The notes under the pieces were generated by a model, which saw only the letters and a program-made list of their open reading frames with translations, searched no databases and was not told the origin of the DNA. The position numbers were made by a program, and so were the translations under genes. A DNA stretch of 64,000 nucleotides from Sulfurovum sp. TSL1 (GTDB taxonomy: Bacteria > Campylobacterota > Campylobacteria > Campylobacterales > Sulfurovaceae), in NCBI RefSeq assembly GCF_019972135.1, contig NZ_BPFI01000001.1:231106-295105 (forward strand), given 5' to 3'. This document shows, one piece after another, positions 54,130 to 63,703 of the stretch. Position 1 is the first letter of the stretch. Each line of letters opens with the position of its first letter.

Positions 54130-54468
54130 ATGCATCTCGATCTTACACCAGAAGCACTTTTGGCACAGCTTGGTTATACAAAAACTGAACAAACACTCAA
54201 ACAGATCAATGATATTATCGCAAATACGAAGAACTTTGACAAGTTTTCACAGCATATCCCTTCATTTAACGATGCCTTGGCTGTTGAAAAAGGTTATATT
54301 GCTATGTCCAACTCTGAAGATCATCTAAAGATCAAATGTGATGAAGACAGCAGTGCAGATAACCTCTCTGCATTTACAGAGTTGGTAAAACATTGGGCAG
54401 ATAAATACAAACTGGAACTCAAACAGGTAGATAATAAGAATACTTATTACATCATCGGTCAGAAATAA
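54130..54468 (+). CDS. Unrecognised small cytoplasmic protein
   Basis: 112 residues, acidic and helical, without signal peptide or membrane segment. Notable pieces are LTPEALLAQLGYTKTEQTLK and FTELVKHWADKYKLELKQVD. The helicase gene starts on the base after its stop, so the two are translationally coupled. Probably a lineage-specific protein; no function is assigned. Confidence 0.68.
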   Translation: MHLDLTPEALLAQLGYTKTEQTLKQINDIIANTKNFDKFSQHIPSFNDALAVEKGYIAMSNSEDHLKIKCDEDSSADNLSAFTELVKHWADKYKLELKQVDNKNTYYIIGQK

Positions 54469-56547
54469 TTGCCTTTATCCTCTCTTAATGACGAGCAGCT
54501 TAGCGCTGCTACGGCACCTTTAGGACACAATCTTATCATTGCCAGTGCCGGTACGGGAAAAACCTCCACCATTGTAGGGCGTATCGCACATCTTTTACAC
54601 CAGGGTACTGAACCTTCCAAGATATTGCTTTTAACTTTTACCAATAAAGCAGCAGGAGAGATGATCGCACGGCTTGAACGCTATTTTCCTAAAAAGATCG
54701 TATCGAAGATAGAATCCGGGACTTTCCATGCAGTCTCGTACCGCTGGCTCAAAGAGATCTATCCGAATTTGGCACTGAAACAGCCTTCTGAGCTCAAAAC
54801 ATTGTTTAGAAGCATCTATGAAAAACGCAATTTTGAGCGTATGAACCTAAGCATGCAGCCTTTTTCAGCCACTTACCTCTATGAGATGTACTCCTTGTAT
54901 CAAAATGCATCGCTAGAAGGCTTTGATACATGGTTTTTGGAAAAATACCCTGAACATGAACCTGTCATGGATATCTATACGGATATCACTCAGGAGTTTG
55001 AAAAAGAGAAGATAGACTACGGATTTGCTTCTTTCAATGATCTGCTGCTTCGGATGAAAAACCATTTGGAAGAGAATACTATAGCTTTTGAAGAGGTACT
55101 GGTGGATGAGTATCAGGATACCAACACCCTTCAAAGTGCTCTTATCGATGTACTGAAACCAAAATCTCTCTTTTGTGTAGGGGATTATGACCAGAGTATC
55201 TATGCATTCAATGGGGCCAATATCGAGAATATTGCAACGTATTCAGAACGTTATAAAGATGCCAAGGTCTTTACGCTGAAAACAAACTATCGTTCGACAG
55301 CTCCCATACTCTCTTTGGCAAACCGTGTCATAGAAAGAAATGAACGTATCTACCCCAAAAAACTGGAAGTGGGACGTGATGTGAAGAGCTATCCGCCCAA
55401 ACTCTTGATGTACAATGATCTTTTTGAACAGTACCAGTCCATTGCAGAGGGGATCAAACGTACCCATGTGCCCAATGACCAGATAGCTGTTATTTTCAGG
55501 AACAACTCTTCAGCAGATGGGGTTGAAGCGAGTCTGCGTGAGTACGGTATACCCTGTAAGCGTAAAGGCGGGACCAGTTTTTTTGATACAAAAGAGATCA
55601 AGTTTTTACTGGACCTTTTGGCGCTGCTGGTCAATCCGAAAGATATGATGGCATTCATTCATGTGTTTGAATATGCAAGAGGTGTAGGGTCAGCACTCTC
55701 CAAAGAGTTTTTCCAGTCCTTCCTGCATTTTGGGCAGGGAAATTTTATGCAGGGGGTACTCTACCCAAAGGTGCATGATCTGCCGAAGCTGAACCCTAAC
55801 AAAAATGTGCAGTTGGGACTCTTTGATGATGACCAGGAGATAGGATCTGCTGCGAGATTTAAACATATGGACCTAGATAGTGCACTCTATAACCATCCAT
55901 TGCTTAAACATGCAAAACTTACAAATGACGGTATGGCGTTTTTCAAAGACTTTTATATGCTGATGAAGTCTGTACACAGTCTGGAGAAACCCTCTGAAAT
56001 CTTAAAGAAAATTATCGCTTCGAAACTCTATGTAGGGATCATAGAACTCCTGGCAACGCAAAGAGGACGTCTCAAATCCGGTGAAGTCGATGAAGAGAAA
56101 AAGAAACAGGCGAAAGAGCGTATACAGAGAAAAGCACATCTACTGCTGGACCTTTCACGGCAATATGCAGAGTTGCGACGTTTTGTAAATGCCATGGTAC
56201 TGGGTGGAAATGAACTCAGTGAAGGTGAGGGGATCAATCTCCTCACCGTCCATGCCAGCAAAGGCCTGGAGTTTCCCGAAGTCTATGTCATTGACCTGGT
56301 AGACGGAAGATTCCCGAACAGAAAGATGATGTCCAGTATCGAAGAGGAACGTCGATTGTTCTATGTTGCCGTGACACGTGCTAAAGACAGACTTTATCTC
56401 TCTTTGGCAAAATTTGACAGAGTGAAAAAAATAGACTACAAACCTTCACAGTTCCTGCATGAAGCAGGGCTGATCAAAGGGGAATTTGTAGAACCTGAGC
56501 CTAAAGGGAAAAAAGAGAAGAAAGAGACGAAAGAACCTGCGGTTTAG
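54469..56547 (+). CDS. UvrD/Rep-type DNA helicase
   Basis: 692 residues from a TTG immediately after the preceding stop, which gives the normal N-terminus SLNDEQLSAATAPLG. Superfamily 1A motifs in order: ASAGTGKTSTIVGRI, LTFTNKAAGEMIARL, VDEYQDTNTLQ, GDYDQSIYAFNGAN, LKTNYRS, TVHASKGLEFPEVY and RRLFYVAVTRAKDRLYLS. It unwinds DNA 3' to 5' in repair or replication restart. The C-terminal 25 residues are Lys/Glu-rich. It overlaps the convergent NYN gene by 4 bases. Confidence 0.94.
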   Translation: MPLSSLNDEQLSAATAPLGHNLIIASAGTGKTSTIVGRIAHLLHQGTEPSKILLLTFTNKAAGEMIARLERYFPKKIVSKIESGTFHAVSYRWLKEIYPNLALKQPSELKTLFRSIYEKRNFERMNLSMQPFSATYLYEMYSLYQNASLEGFDTWFLEKYPEHEPVMDIYTDITQEFEKEKIDYGFASFNDLLLRMKNHLEENTIAFEEVLVDEYQDTNTLQSALIDVLKPKSLFCVGDYDQSIYAFNGANIENIATYSERYKDAKVFTLKTNYRSTAPILSLANRVIERNERIYPKKLEVGRDVKSYPPKLLMYNDLFEQYQSIAEGIKRTHVPNDQIAVIFRNNSSADGVEASLREYGIPCKRKGGTSFFDTKEIKFLLDLLALLVNPKDMMAFIHVFEYARGVGSALSKEFFQSFLHFGQGNFMQGVLYPKVHDLPKLNPNKNVQLGLFDDDQEIGSAARFKHMDLDSALYNHPLLKHAKLTNDGMAFFKDFYMLMKSVHSLEKPSEILKKIIASKLYVGIIELLATQRGRLKSGEVDEEKKKQAKERIQRKAHLLLDLSRQYAELRRFVNAMVLGGNELSEGEGINLLTVHASKGLEFPEVYVIDLVDGRFPNRKMMSSIEEERRLFYVAVTRAKDRLYLSLAKFDRVKKIDYKPSQFLHEAGLIKGEFVEPEPKGKKEKKETKEPAV

Positions 56548-57296
56548 TGGTATCTTTTATCTCTGATGCTCATCTGTTTGGTGCTTTCATCCACATAGAT
56601 ATCAAACAGGTCGATCTCATCTATCAGATTGCTGAGTTTTTTGTATCCGAAGTTGATAGGTGAAAAGGAGGTGGAGTTATTGATATATTGGCCTATATCA
56701 GCAAGATTTGCCCATCCATCCTCATCCATGGTCTGTTCAACCGCTGTTCTTAGCACATTGACCAGCCAGGTATCCTGCCGCATCTCTTTACCGGATTGAC
56801 GTACAGGTGTCTGCATCACATCAACGCTCTCGGTACTATGGGTACTACTGTTGGTCATAAGCTTTTCAGTAAAGATGAACTGTGAACATGCTGCCATAAA
56901 AGGCTTGGGTGTTTTCTTCTCTCCAAAACCATAGACCCTGATACCTTCATTTTGTACACGCATGACGACAGGTGTAAAGTCAGAATCACTCGTAGCAAAT
57001 GCAAAAGCATCAATGTCTTTGGTGTGAAGCAGATCTATGGCATCTATCGTCATGAGAATATCTGTGGCATTTTTATTTTTAGAATAGTCAAACTGTTGTA
57101 TGGGTTTAATGGCAAACTCCAACAGTTTGTCTTCCCAGTTCTTGAGGTTGTCTTTTGTCCAGTTACCATAGGCTTGACGAATGTTTACAACTCCGTATTT
57201 ACTCAGCTCATTGATAATACCTTCTATGGAACGGTGTGATATATTGTCACAGTCTATAAACAATGCGATGTGATCTTCTTTTTTACTTTTTGCCAT
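56544..57296 (-). CDS. NYN-domain nuclease-like protein with LOTUS/OST-HTH domain
   Basis: 250 residues. The NYN (PIN-like) domain covers about 1-145, with the acidic active-site pieces ALFIDCDNIS, NATDILMTIDAIDLL and FATSDSDFTPVVMRV. A linker follows, then a LOTUS/OST-HTH domain at about 180-250 (DGWANLADIGQYINN, FGYKKLSNLIDEIDLFDI). Such LabA/DUF88 proteins are thought to be RNases or RNA-binding proteins. It precedes no obvious partner; rsmD lies upstream on the same strand with a 1-base gap. Confidence 0.9.
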   Translation of the reverse strand: MAKSKKEDHIALFIDCDNISHRSIEGIINELSKYGVVNIRQAYGNWTKDNLKNWEDKLLEFAIKPIQQFDYSKNKNATDILMTIDAIDLLHTKDIDAFAFATSDSDFTPVVMRVQNEGIRVYGFGEKKTPKPFMAACSQFIFTEKLMTNSSTHSTESVDVMQTPVRQSGKEMRQDTWLVNVLRTAVEQTMDEDGWANLADIGQYINNSTSFSPINFGYKKLSNLIDEIDLFDIYVDESTKQMSIRDKRYH

Positions 57297-57297
57297 A

Positions 57298-57909
57298 TCA
57301 ATCCTTTGGTTTGTAATAGGTCATAGTGCTTCGGCCAAACTTTTTGCGTTTCATCAATGCCAATGCACCGATCTTGTCAGGCATATCCAGGTTGGACATA
57401 TGCTCCACAATGACCATTTCAGCCACTTCAGGCTCAATGCTTTCTATGAGTGCAATGGTCTTATCATAGACATCATCCATACCATCACGGGTAGAGAACG
57501 GTGGATCAAAGTAAAAATAGGTCTTTTCCTTGCTCTGCTTGACGATATCATAGACAGTAGAGAACTTTTCAAAACTGTCACCATAGAAAAGATGACATTT
57601 AGAGGGATCGACACGTTTAACATTGCCTTCCAGACAACGAAACGCTGTGCTGTTGTACTCCATAAAATAACATTGTCCTGCACCACGGCTTAAAGCTTCC
57701 AGCCCTATGGAACCTGAACCTGCAAAGACTTCAACAAAATTTTTGTCGATAATATCAAATTGTAAGGTATTAAAAAGGGACTCTTTTAAGATACCTTTTG
57801 AGCTGCGTGTTGTAAAGATATCGGGTATCTCTATTTTTTTGCCTTTATGTGCACCTGCAGTGATGGTCGTTGTAAATATTTTAATTTTTTCTTTTGCACG
57901 ATTCTGCAT
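57298..57909 (-). CDS. rsmD: 16S rRNA (guanine(966)-N(2))-methyltransferase
   Basis: 203 residues. SAM-binding motif EVFAGSGSIGLEALSRGA and the catalytic motif FYFDPPFS (DPPF where most have DPPY). The N-terminal AGAHKGKKIEIPD also fits RsmD. It methylates G966 of 16S rRNA. Co-directional with, and directly before, the NYN gene. Confidence 0.93.
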   Translation of the reverse strand: MQNRAKEKIKIFTTTITAGAHKGKKIEIPDIFTTRSSKGILKESLFNTLQFDIIDKNFVEVFAGSGSIGLEALSRGAGQCYFMEYNSTAFRCLEGNVKRVDPSKCHLFYGDSFEKFSTVYDIVKQSKEKTYFYFDPPFSTRDGMDDVYDKTIALIESIEPEVAEMVIVEHMSNLDMPDKIGALALMKRKKFGRSTMTYYKPKD

Positions 57910-57973
57910 TTAGTGCCTCCCTGTATTGCATTTTAATGCTTAATCTCATGGTATGAGTGTATCTAAATATGCG

Positions 57974-59302
57974 TTAAAAATTGACTATGGTCTGAAGGGT
58001 ATTGATCAACTTACTCTCTTCTCTGATATCCGCACGTTCTTTCCCAGGTTCAGTACTGGTAATGATAGTACGGGCAGTGATGAGTTTGGTAAGGTCTTTT
58101 TTGCGTATCCCCCAGTAGGTATGCATAATAACGGGCTCCCCTTTATACTCACCCAGATAGAGTACGACATGTCCAGGTACATAGAGTAAGGATCTAAAAG
58201 GCTCAGCATCTTTGATGATCTTCTTCTTTTTTATAGCTTTTGAAAGACCCTTTATAGAGATATTTTCTCCATCCTCAGCCTGTTTACTGGAGTTTCTACG
58301 AAGGAAGATGCCAAATGCCCCTAAAAAATCCCTGGTGGTTGCAGAGCAGTCACGACACTCATAACTTCCACCCCAGCCATAGGGCTCGCCATAAAACTCT
58401 TTGGCCAGCATGCCTACATTCCTGGCAGTAAAAGGCAGCGGTTTTTTTGCAATGATGGTCGGATTATTTACTTTGATCTTTTCAATATGGGCCCGTCCTT
58501 TGGCATCGCGTGAAGCTACCATATACTTTTGGTCTTCAGAGATGGGGAAGAGGGCACCCAGTTTAACAATGGAGACATCTTTAGAGCCATTGTAAAGACG
58601 GAGATCGTCTTTGATCACCATGGCATACGTACCATTTTTAAACGTTTTGATGAAATCAGAACTTACCAGTGCCAGATCGGTAGTTTTAACCCAACCAAAA
58701 GAGTATGATGCTCTGACAAAAGCCCATCGTTTATCTTTGGAAAAATGGGAGATGAAAAGAGGCACATTAATGTGCAGCGCAGAATTCTGGTTATAGTCAA
58801 AAGGAAATCCTTCACCCGTTTTTTTAGGGTCTCTAAAGAATGAAGAGGAAGTCGGAAGCGCCTTGACATTGGTACGGCGTACGGTAATGGCTTTATATTT
58901 TTTTGTATCAATATGGTCGTAATCTGCATTCTCTATCCATTTGTTATAGACTGAAGGCGGGATGATGGTACCTTTTGCTTTATAGATGGGCTTTTTTGTG
59001 ATAAATCTGATCTCCCAGCCAAAGTCTTTTTCAGGGATATCCAGTGCACTTAAACTCCATGGTTCAAAGTATTTTTCGTTAAATTTGTCATCGAATTCTT
59101 TTTGTTTGTCTTTGGAAAAAGGTTTGATCTGATCCGCATAATATGCAGGGTCCTGAGGGATCTTCTTCATATCGGCTACTCTGTTTTTAGGCAGATGGTC
59201 TATTTTACTCTTTATCCGTTTACTCTCTTGAAGCAGGTACTCTGCCTGTACACTGGAAAAGGAGCCAAAAAGTAGGAGAAGAAGGGTTAGTTTTCGATAC
59301 AT
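57974..59302 (-). CDS. Periplasmic SH3 / NlpC-P60 cell-wall hydrolase
   Basis: 442 residues. Signal peptide (to about residue 20), an N-terminal stabilising region, SH3-like modules (about 150-290), and a C-terminal C40 peptidase. The catalytic cysteine is in ECRDCSATTRDFLG and the histidine in PGHVVLYLGEYKG. It cleaves peptide cross-links of peptidoglycan. Related enzymes are found across Campylobacterota, some involved in cell shape. Confidence 0.9.
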   Translation of the reverse strand: MYRKLTLLLLLFGSFSSVQAEYLLQESKRIKSKIDHLPKNRVADMKKIPQDPAYYADQIKPFSKDKQKEFDDKFNEKYFEPWSLSALDIPEKDFGWEIRFITKKPIYKAKGTIIPPSVYNKWIENADYDHIDTKKYKAITVRRTNVKALPTSSSFFRDPKKTGEGFPFDYNQNSALHINVPLFISHFSKDKRWAFVRASYSFGWVKTTDLALVSSDFIKTFKNGTYAMVIKDDLRLYNGSKDVSIVKLGALFPISEDQKYMVASRDAKGRAHIEKIKVNNPTIIAKKPLPFTARNVGMLAKEFYGEPYGWGGSYECRDCSATTRDFLGAFGIFLRRNSSKQAEDGENISIKGLSKAIKKKKIIKDAEPFRSLLYVPGHVVLYLGEYKGEPVIMHTYWGIRKKDLTKLITARTIITSTEPGKERADIREESKLINTLQTIVNF

Positions 59303-59370
59303 TGTTTCTTTCTTTTTTGTAGTATCATAGGATAGTTTAGTTAATGGTTGGTTTATATGCTGTCTAGGTA

Positions 59371-59904
59371 TTAAACTTTTGGAGGTTGGGATCTTTTACT
59401 GTCTTTTTTGCGTCTTTTTCGTTTTCTCTCTTTGTTTTCAGTATGTACGGACTTCACCCAGAGCCTGTTCAGTATGACATAGATGATCCCTGTAACAACG
59501 ACAGAGTAAAATGCAGTCCCTACATAGAGTGGCACCAGTATATCATCAAAATGTTCACTGAACCATGACATGGTCAACTCTATATCTTCAAGACCTTCAC
59601 GTCCCAGTATGAAGTTTCCTGTAAGGTATTCCATATAATACATAGGAGGCATGGTAAAAGGATTGCTTAGCCAAACCATTGAGATCGCTATGGGCACATT
59701 AAATCGGATAAAGGGCGTGGTCGCTATGACAGCCAGCATCTGCATAGGCATGGGGATAAAGCCCCAAAAAAGTCCTACAGCCATACCTCTGGTCACCATC
59801 CGTCTGTTTACAGCAAAATAAGCTTTGGGTAAATTGTATTTTTCTAAAAATACATCTATTTTATTGTTCCCGGCAGGCTTTTTTTTAAAAACTTTTCGTA
59901 TCAT
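59371..59904 (-). CDS. DUF2062 membrane protein
   Basis: 177 residues with about three hydrophobic stretches. The family motif is visible (AVGLFWGFIPMPMQM, then VWLSNPFTMPPMYYMEYLTG). The C-terminal 27 residues are very basic (ERKRKRRKKDSKRS), likely cytoplasmic. Function unknown. Single gene, divergent from prs. Confidence 0.88.
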   Translation of the reverse strand: MIRKVFKKKPAGNNKIDVFLEKYNLPKAYFAVNRRMVTRGMAVGLFWGFIPMPMQMLAVIATTPFIRFNVPIAISMVWLSNPFTMPPMYYMEYLTGNFILGREGLEDIELTMSWFSEHFDDILVPLYVGTAFYSVVVTGIIYVILNRLWVKSVHTENKERKRKRRKKDSKRSQPPKV

Positions 59905-59983
59905 TTATATTTATAGTTCCAATTAGTATCTGGCTTAGTGTAATACCGTAGAGCTTTAAATCACCTTTTTATCAACTTTTGTG

Positions 59984-59989
59984 TAAAAT
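59984..59989 (+). promoter_or_regulatory. Probable -10 box for prs
   Basis: TAAAAT 33 bases before the prs start, in the divergent gap with the DUF2062 gene. Confidence 0.4.
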
Positions 59990-60021
59990 ACGCGTAATAA
60001 AATAGTCACAAAGGTACAATT

Positions 60022-60957
60022 ATGAGCGGATATATGATTTTTTCCGGAACATCAAACCCTGAACTCGCTGAAGAGATAGCATCTTACCTGGAAATGCCTC
60101 TTTCCAAGGCAAATATTAACCGTTTTTCTGATGGTGAGATCTCTGTACAGATCTCAGAAAGTGTACGTGGTAAAGATGTATTCATTATCCAGCCTACATC
60201 TGCCCCTGCCAACAGTAATCTCATGGAGCTTCTTATTATGACAGATGCCCTGAAGCGTTCTTCTGCGAAGTCTATTACGGCTGTTGTACCTTATTACGGT
60301 TATGCAAGACAAGATAGAAAAGCTGCACCAAGAGTACCTATTTCAGCAAAGCTTGTAGCAAACCTTATGGAGACCTCGGGTATCACACGTATGGTCACTG
60401 TGGACCTTCATGCTTCCCAGATACAAGGATTCTTTGATATCCCTGTAGACAACCTGTACGGTGCTATTTTATTTATGGACTACATTAGAGCAAAAAACTT
60501 TGAAAACCCTGTGATCGCTTCTCCGGATATAGGCGGTGTGGCAAGAGCGAGATATTTTGCCAATAAACTGGGCCTGGATATGGTGATCGTTGATAAGAGA
60601 CGTGAAAAAGCCAATGAGAGCGAAGTGATGAATATCATTGGTAATGTAGAAGGTAAAGATGTGATCCTCATCGATGATATGGTCGATACCGCCGGAACGA
60701 TGGTGAAAGCTGCATCGGCACTTAAAAAACTCGGTGCGACTTCGGTCATGGCATGCTGTACGCACCCTGTACTTTCAGGTCCTGCCTATGAGCGTATCGA
60801 AGAAGGGGACCTTGATGAACTAGTGGTTGCCAATACGATCCCTATGGCAAAACCGTCTAAAAAGATCAAAATGCTTTCAACAGCATCTATGCTGGGTGAA
60901 GTGATCCGTAGAGTACATAACAACGAGAGTGTAAACTCTTTATTTGAAACAAACTAG
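60022..60957 (+). CDS. prs: Ribose-phosphate pyrophosphokinase
   Basis: 311 residues, standard length. [50 protein letters not shown] and the PRPP-binding loop [15 protein letters not shown] are all intact. It makes PRPP from ribose 5-phosphate and ATP for nucleotide, His and Trp synthesis. lepA follows after 23 bases. Confidence 0.97.
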   Translation: MSGYMIFSGTSNPELAEEIASYLEMPLSKANINRFSDGEISVQISESVRGKDVFIIQPTSAPANSNLMELLIMTDALKRSSAKSITAVVPYYGYARQDRKAAPRVPISAKLVANLMETSGITRMVTVDLHASQIQGFFDIPVDNLYGAILFMDYIRAKNFENPVIASPDIGGVARARYFANKLGLDMVIVDKRREKANESEVMNIIGNVEGKDVILIDDMVDTAGTMVKAASALKKLGATSVMACCTHPVLSGPAYERIEEGDLDELVVANTIPMAKPSKKIKMLSTASMLGEVIRRVHNNESVNSLFETN

Positions 60958-60980
60958 TAAGTAAGAAAACAAGGAATTTA

Positions 60981-62792
60981 ATGGCTAAGCCAATACCTCA
61001 ATCACGCATACGTAATTTTTCGATTATCGCACATATCGATCATGGGAAGTCAACATTGGCTGACCGTATCATACAAGAGTGTGGTGCTGTAACAGACAGA
61101 CAAATGTCTGCACAGGTTATGGATACTATGGACATTGAAAAAGAGCGTGGCATTACCATTAAGGCACAATCTGTGCGTCTTGACTATGTCAAAGATGGAG
61201 AACACTACATCCTTAACCTTATAGACACTCCGGGTCACGTAGATTTTTCTTATGAAGTAAGCCGTTCTCTCGCTTCTTCTGAGGGTGCATTGCTCATTGT
61301 AGATGCTGCACAAGGAGTAGAGGCACAAACTATAGCCAACGTCTATATTGCTATAGATAATAATTTGGAACTTTTACCTGTAGTAAACAAGATAGATCTT
61401 CCAGCAGCTGATCCTGACAGAGTACTCGCGGAGCTTGAGGAAGCTATAGGCATAGATGCTACCGAACACAACCTTGTTTCCGCTAAAACAGGAGTAGGAG
61501 TTAAAGACCTCATAGACTCTATAGTGGACCGTGTTCCTGCACCATCAGGTGATGAAAATGCACCAACCAAAGCACTTATTTATGACTCTTGGTTTGACAA
61601 CTATATGGGTGCACTGGCACTAGTTCGTGTCTTTGATGGAAGTATCAAAAAAGGACAGATTGTCAAGGTAATGGGAACCAAAGATGAGCATCAAGTTCTT
61701 AGTATGATGTATCCAAATCCCATAGCAAATATAAAAACCGATGAGATACGTACAGGTGAGATAGGTATCGTGGTCATGGGGCTTAAAACTGTAGATGGTC
61801 TTCAAGTTGGAGACACCATTACAGATTCTAAAAACCCTACAGCAGAAATTATCCATGGTTTTGAACCAGCTAAACCTTTTGTCTTTGCGGGTATCTACCC
61901 TATAGAGACCGATAAGTTTGAAGACCTGCGTGATGCACTGAACAAACTCAAACTCAACGACTCCTCTTTGAGCTTTGAACCGGAAAGTTCTATGGCACTG
62001 GGCTCTGGATTTAGAACAGGTTTCCTGGGCATGTTGCACATGGAAGTAGTGAAAGAGCGTTTAGAACGTGAATTTAATTTGGAACTCATTGCTACTGCAC
62101 CTACTGTTGTTTATAAAGTAAAGCTAACAAATGGAGATGAAATAGAGATACAAAATCCAAGTGAGCTTCCTGAACCACAGAAGATAGATACGATCTATGA
62201 ACCATATGTAAAAGCGACTATACTGACACCTCAAGAGTATGTTGGTAACCTTATCAAGCTACTTAACGATCGTCGTGGTATTCAGATCAAGATGGATTAC
62301 CTTAATGAAACGCGTGTACTCATGGAATATGACATCCCTATGAATGAGATAGTGATGGATTTTTACGATAAACTGAAGTCTATGACGAAGGGATATGCGA
62401 GTTTTGATTATGAACCTGTGGGCTTTAGAGAGGGTAACCTTGTAAAACTTGACATTAAAGTGGCTGGAGAGGTTGTAGATTCCTTGTCTATTATTGTTCC
62501 TGAAGAGAAAGCTAGAACACGTGGACTTGCTTTTGTTGCGCAACTAAAAGAGCTTATCCCGAGACAACTTTTTGAAGTGGCTATTCAAGCGAGTATCGGA
62601 AACAATGTCATCGCCCGTTCTAACGTGAAATCTATGGGTAAAAACGTGACGGCAAAATGTTACGGTGGAGATATCACACGTAAAAGAAAGCTTTTAGAGA
62701 AGCAGAAAGCAGGGAAAAAACGTATGAAATCCATAGGTTCTGTGGAAGTACCGCAAGAGGCATTTATGGCTGTATTGAAGTTAGACACTTAA
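60981..62792 (+). CDS. lepA: Elongation factor 4 (LepA)
   Basis: 603 residues, standard length. GTPase motifs: [39 protein letters not shown] and SAKTGVGV. The family-specific C-terminal domain has [18 protein letters not shown] and [17 protein letters not shown]. It acts on stalled or incorrectly translocated ribosomes. It overlaps the next gene by one base. Confidence 0.97.
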   Translation: MAKPIPQSRIRNFSIIAHIDHGKSTLADRIIQECGAVTDRQMSAQVMDTMDIEKERGITIKAQSVRLDYVKDGEHYILNLIDTPGHVDFSYEVSRSLASSEGALLIVDAAQGVEAQTIANVYIAIDNNLELLPVVNKIDLPAADPDRVLAELEEAIGIDATEHNLVSAKTGVGVKDLIDSIVDRVPAPSGDENAPTKALIYDSWFDNYMGALALVRVFDGSIKKGQIVKVMGTKDEHQVLSMMYPNPIANIKTDEIRTGEIGIVVMGLKTVDGLQVGDTITDSKNPTAEIIHGFEPAKPFVFAGIYPIETDKFEDLRDALNKLKLNDSSLSFEPESSMALGSGFRTGFLGMLHMEVVKERLEREFNLELIATAPTVVYKVKLTNGDEIEIQNPSELPEPQKIDTIYEPYVKATILTPQEYVGNLIKLLNDRRGIQIKMDYLNETRVLMEYDIPMNEIVMDFYDKLKSMTKGYASFDYEPVGFREGNLVKLDIKVAGEVVDSLSIIVPEEKARTRGLAFVAQLKELIPRQLFEVAIQASIGNNVIARSNVKSMGKNVTAKCYGGDITRKRKLLEKQKAGKKRMKSIGSVEVPQEAFMAVLKLDT

Positions 62793-63148
62793 TGACACTC
62801 ATTCCTGTAGAAGAAGATAAAAAGACCATCTCAGAACGTTTTAGAAAAGCACACTCCTTTGCTTTTCTTGATGAGGGACAGATCTTTGTACAGGAAAACC
62901 CTCATAAAACGTCAAAATCGCCAGAATTTTTTGAATATTTTAAAACATTGAACATAGATAGGATCTATATCAAAGAGTTGGGGTACAAAACGTTCCTGAA
63001 ACTTCTGGAACTGGATGTAGAGGTCTATCTGGTACAAGAGGCAGACAGATGGAACCGTATCAAGCCTGACACATTGCTTTTATTAACTATGGATAATGCA
63101 AAAGAATATTGTTCGTTAGGCCATCATAACAAAAGGGAAGGAAAGTAG
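62792..63148 (+). CDS. NifX/NifB-like small protein (dinitrogenase cofactor-binding fold)
   Basis: 118 residues. The order ISERFRKAHSFAFLDEGQIF, then ENPHKTSKSPEFFEYF, then RIYIKELGYKTFLKLLELDV follows the NifX/NafY-like fold: a start with RF-x-A, then a loop, then a Gly followed by a helix and a beta strand. No nitrogenase genes are near, and non-diazotrophs often carry such proteins. The role is unknown. It is co-translated with lepA and with the membrane protein that follows (one-base overlaps). Confidence 0.62.
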   Translation: MTLIPVEEDKKTISERFRKAHSFAFLDEGQIFVQENPHKTSKSPEFFEYFKTLNIDRIYIKELGYKTFLKLLELDVEVYLVQEADRWNRIKPDTLLLLTMDNAKEYCSLGHHNKREGK

Positions 63149-63594
63149 TGGGCTGGTCATTACACTTACACCTTGTGGCAGCTATCGCATGGATCGGTGG
63201 TGCATTTTTTATGTTCATACTGGGTGTGAGTCTTAGAAAAAAAGAGGACCAGGATGCAGTATATCCGCGTATAGGTCCTATCTATGGGTATTTTGAAACA
63301 GCGGCACTCATCATCCTGCTTACCACAGGGTATCTCATGATATCAGGGAATGGTTTACTGGATATACTTTTTTCAAACCTCTCCAATGAAGTGATCGATG
63401 CATTGCGTATGAAACTCTATATTGTAGCCGTCATAGTAGTACTTACAGTGATACATATGACGATCGCCTTGAAAACCCTGCATACTGTAAAAACACCTTT
63501 ACAGCGTCTTTTCTCCAAAGGGTCATCTATGGGCATTTTTCTTTTAAACCTTATTGTCCTGCACTACGCCATGGTACTCAGAGACATACTTTAA
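63148..63594 (+). CDS. CopD-like four-helix membrane protein
   Basis: 148 residues, from a GTG that overlaps the preceding stop by one base. Four membrane segments, with LHLVAAIAWIGGAFFMFI at the start and histidines at the membrane faces (H6, H8, VIHMTIAL and VLHYAMVL), resemble CopD/DUF2269-type proteins, some of which bind haem or copper. The assignment is by eye and tentative. Confidence 0.65.
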   Translation: MGWSLHLHLVAAIAWIGGAFFMFILGVSLRKKEDQDAVYPRIGPIYGYFETAALIILLTTGYLMISGNGLLDILFSNLSNEVIDALRMKLYIVAVIVVLTVIHMTIALKTLHTVKTPLQRLFSKGSSMGIFLLNLIVLHYAMVLRDIL

Positions 63595-63703
63595 TCTCCA
63601 AATTCACTTTATATTTTCATTTATTTCATTGAACTGACATTTTTACACTACTAAATGTATCGTATATTTCATATACTCCTAAAATATCAATCAAGGAGTG
63701 ATC

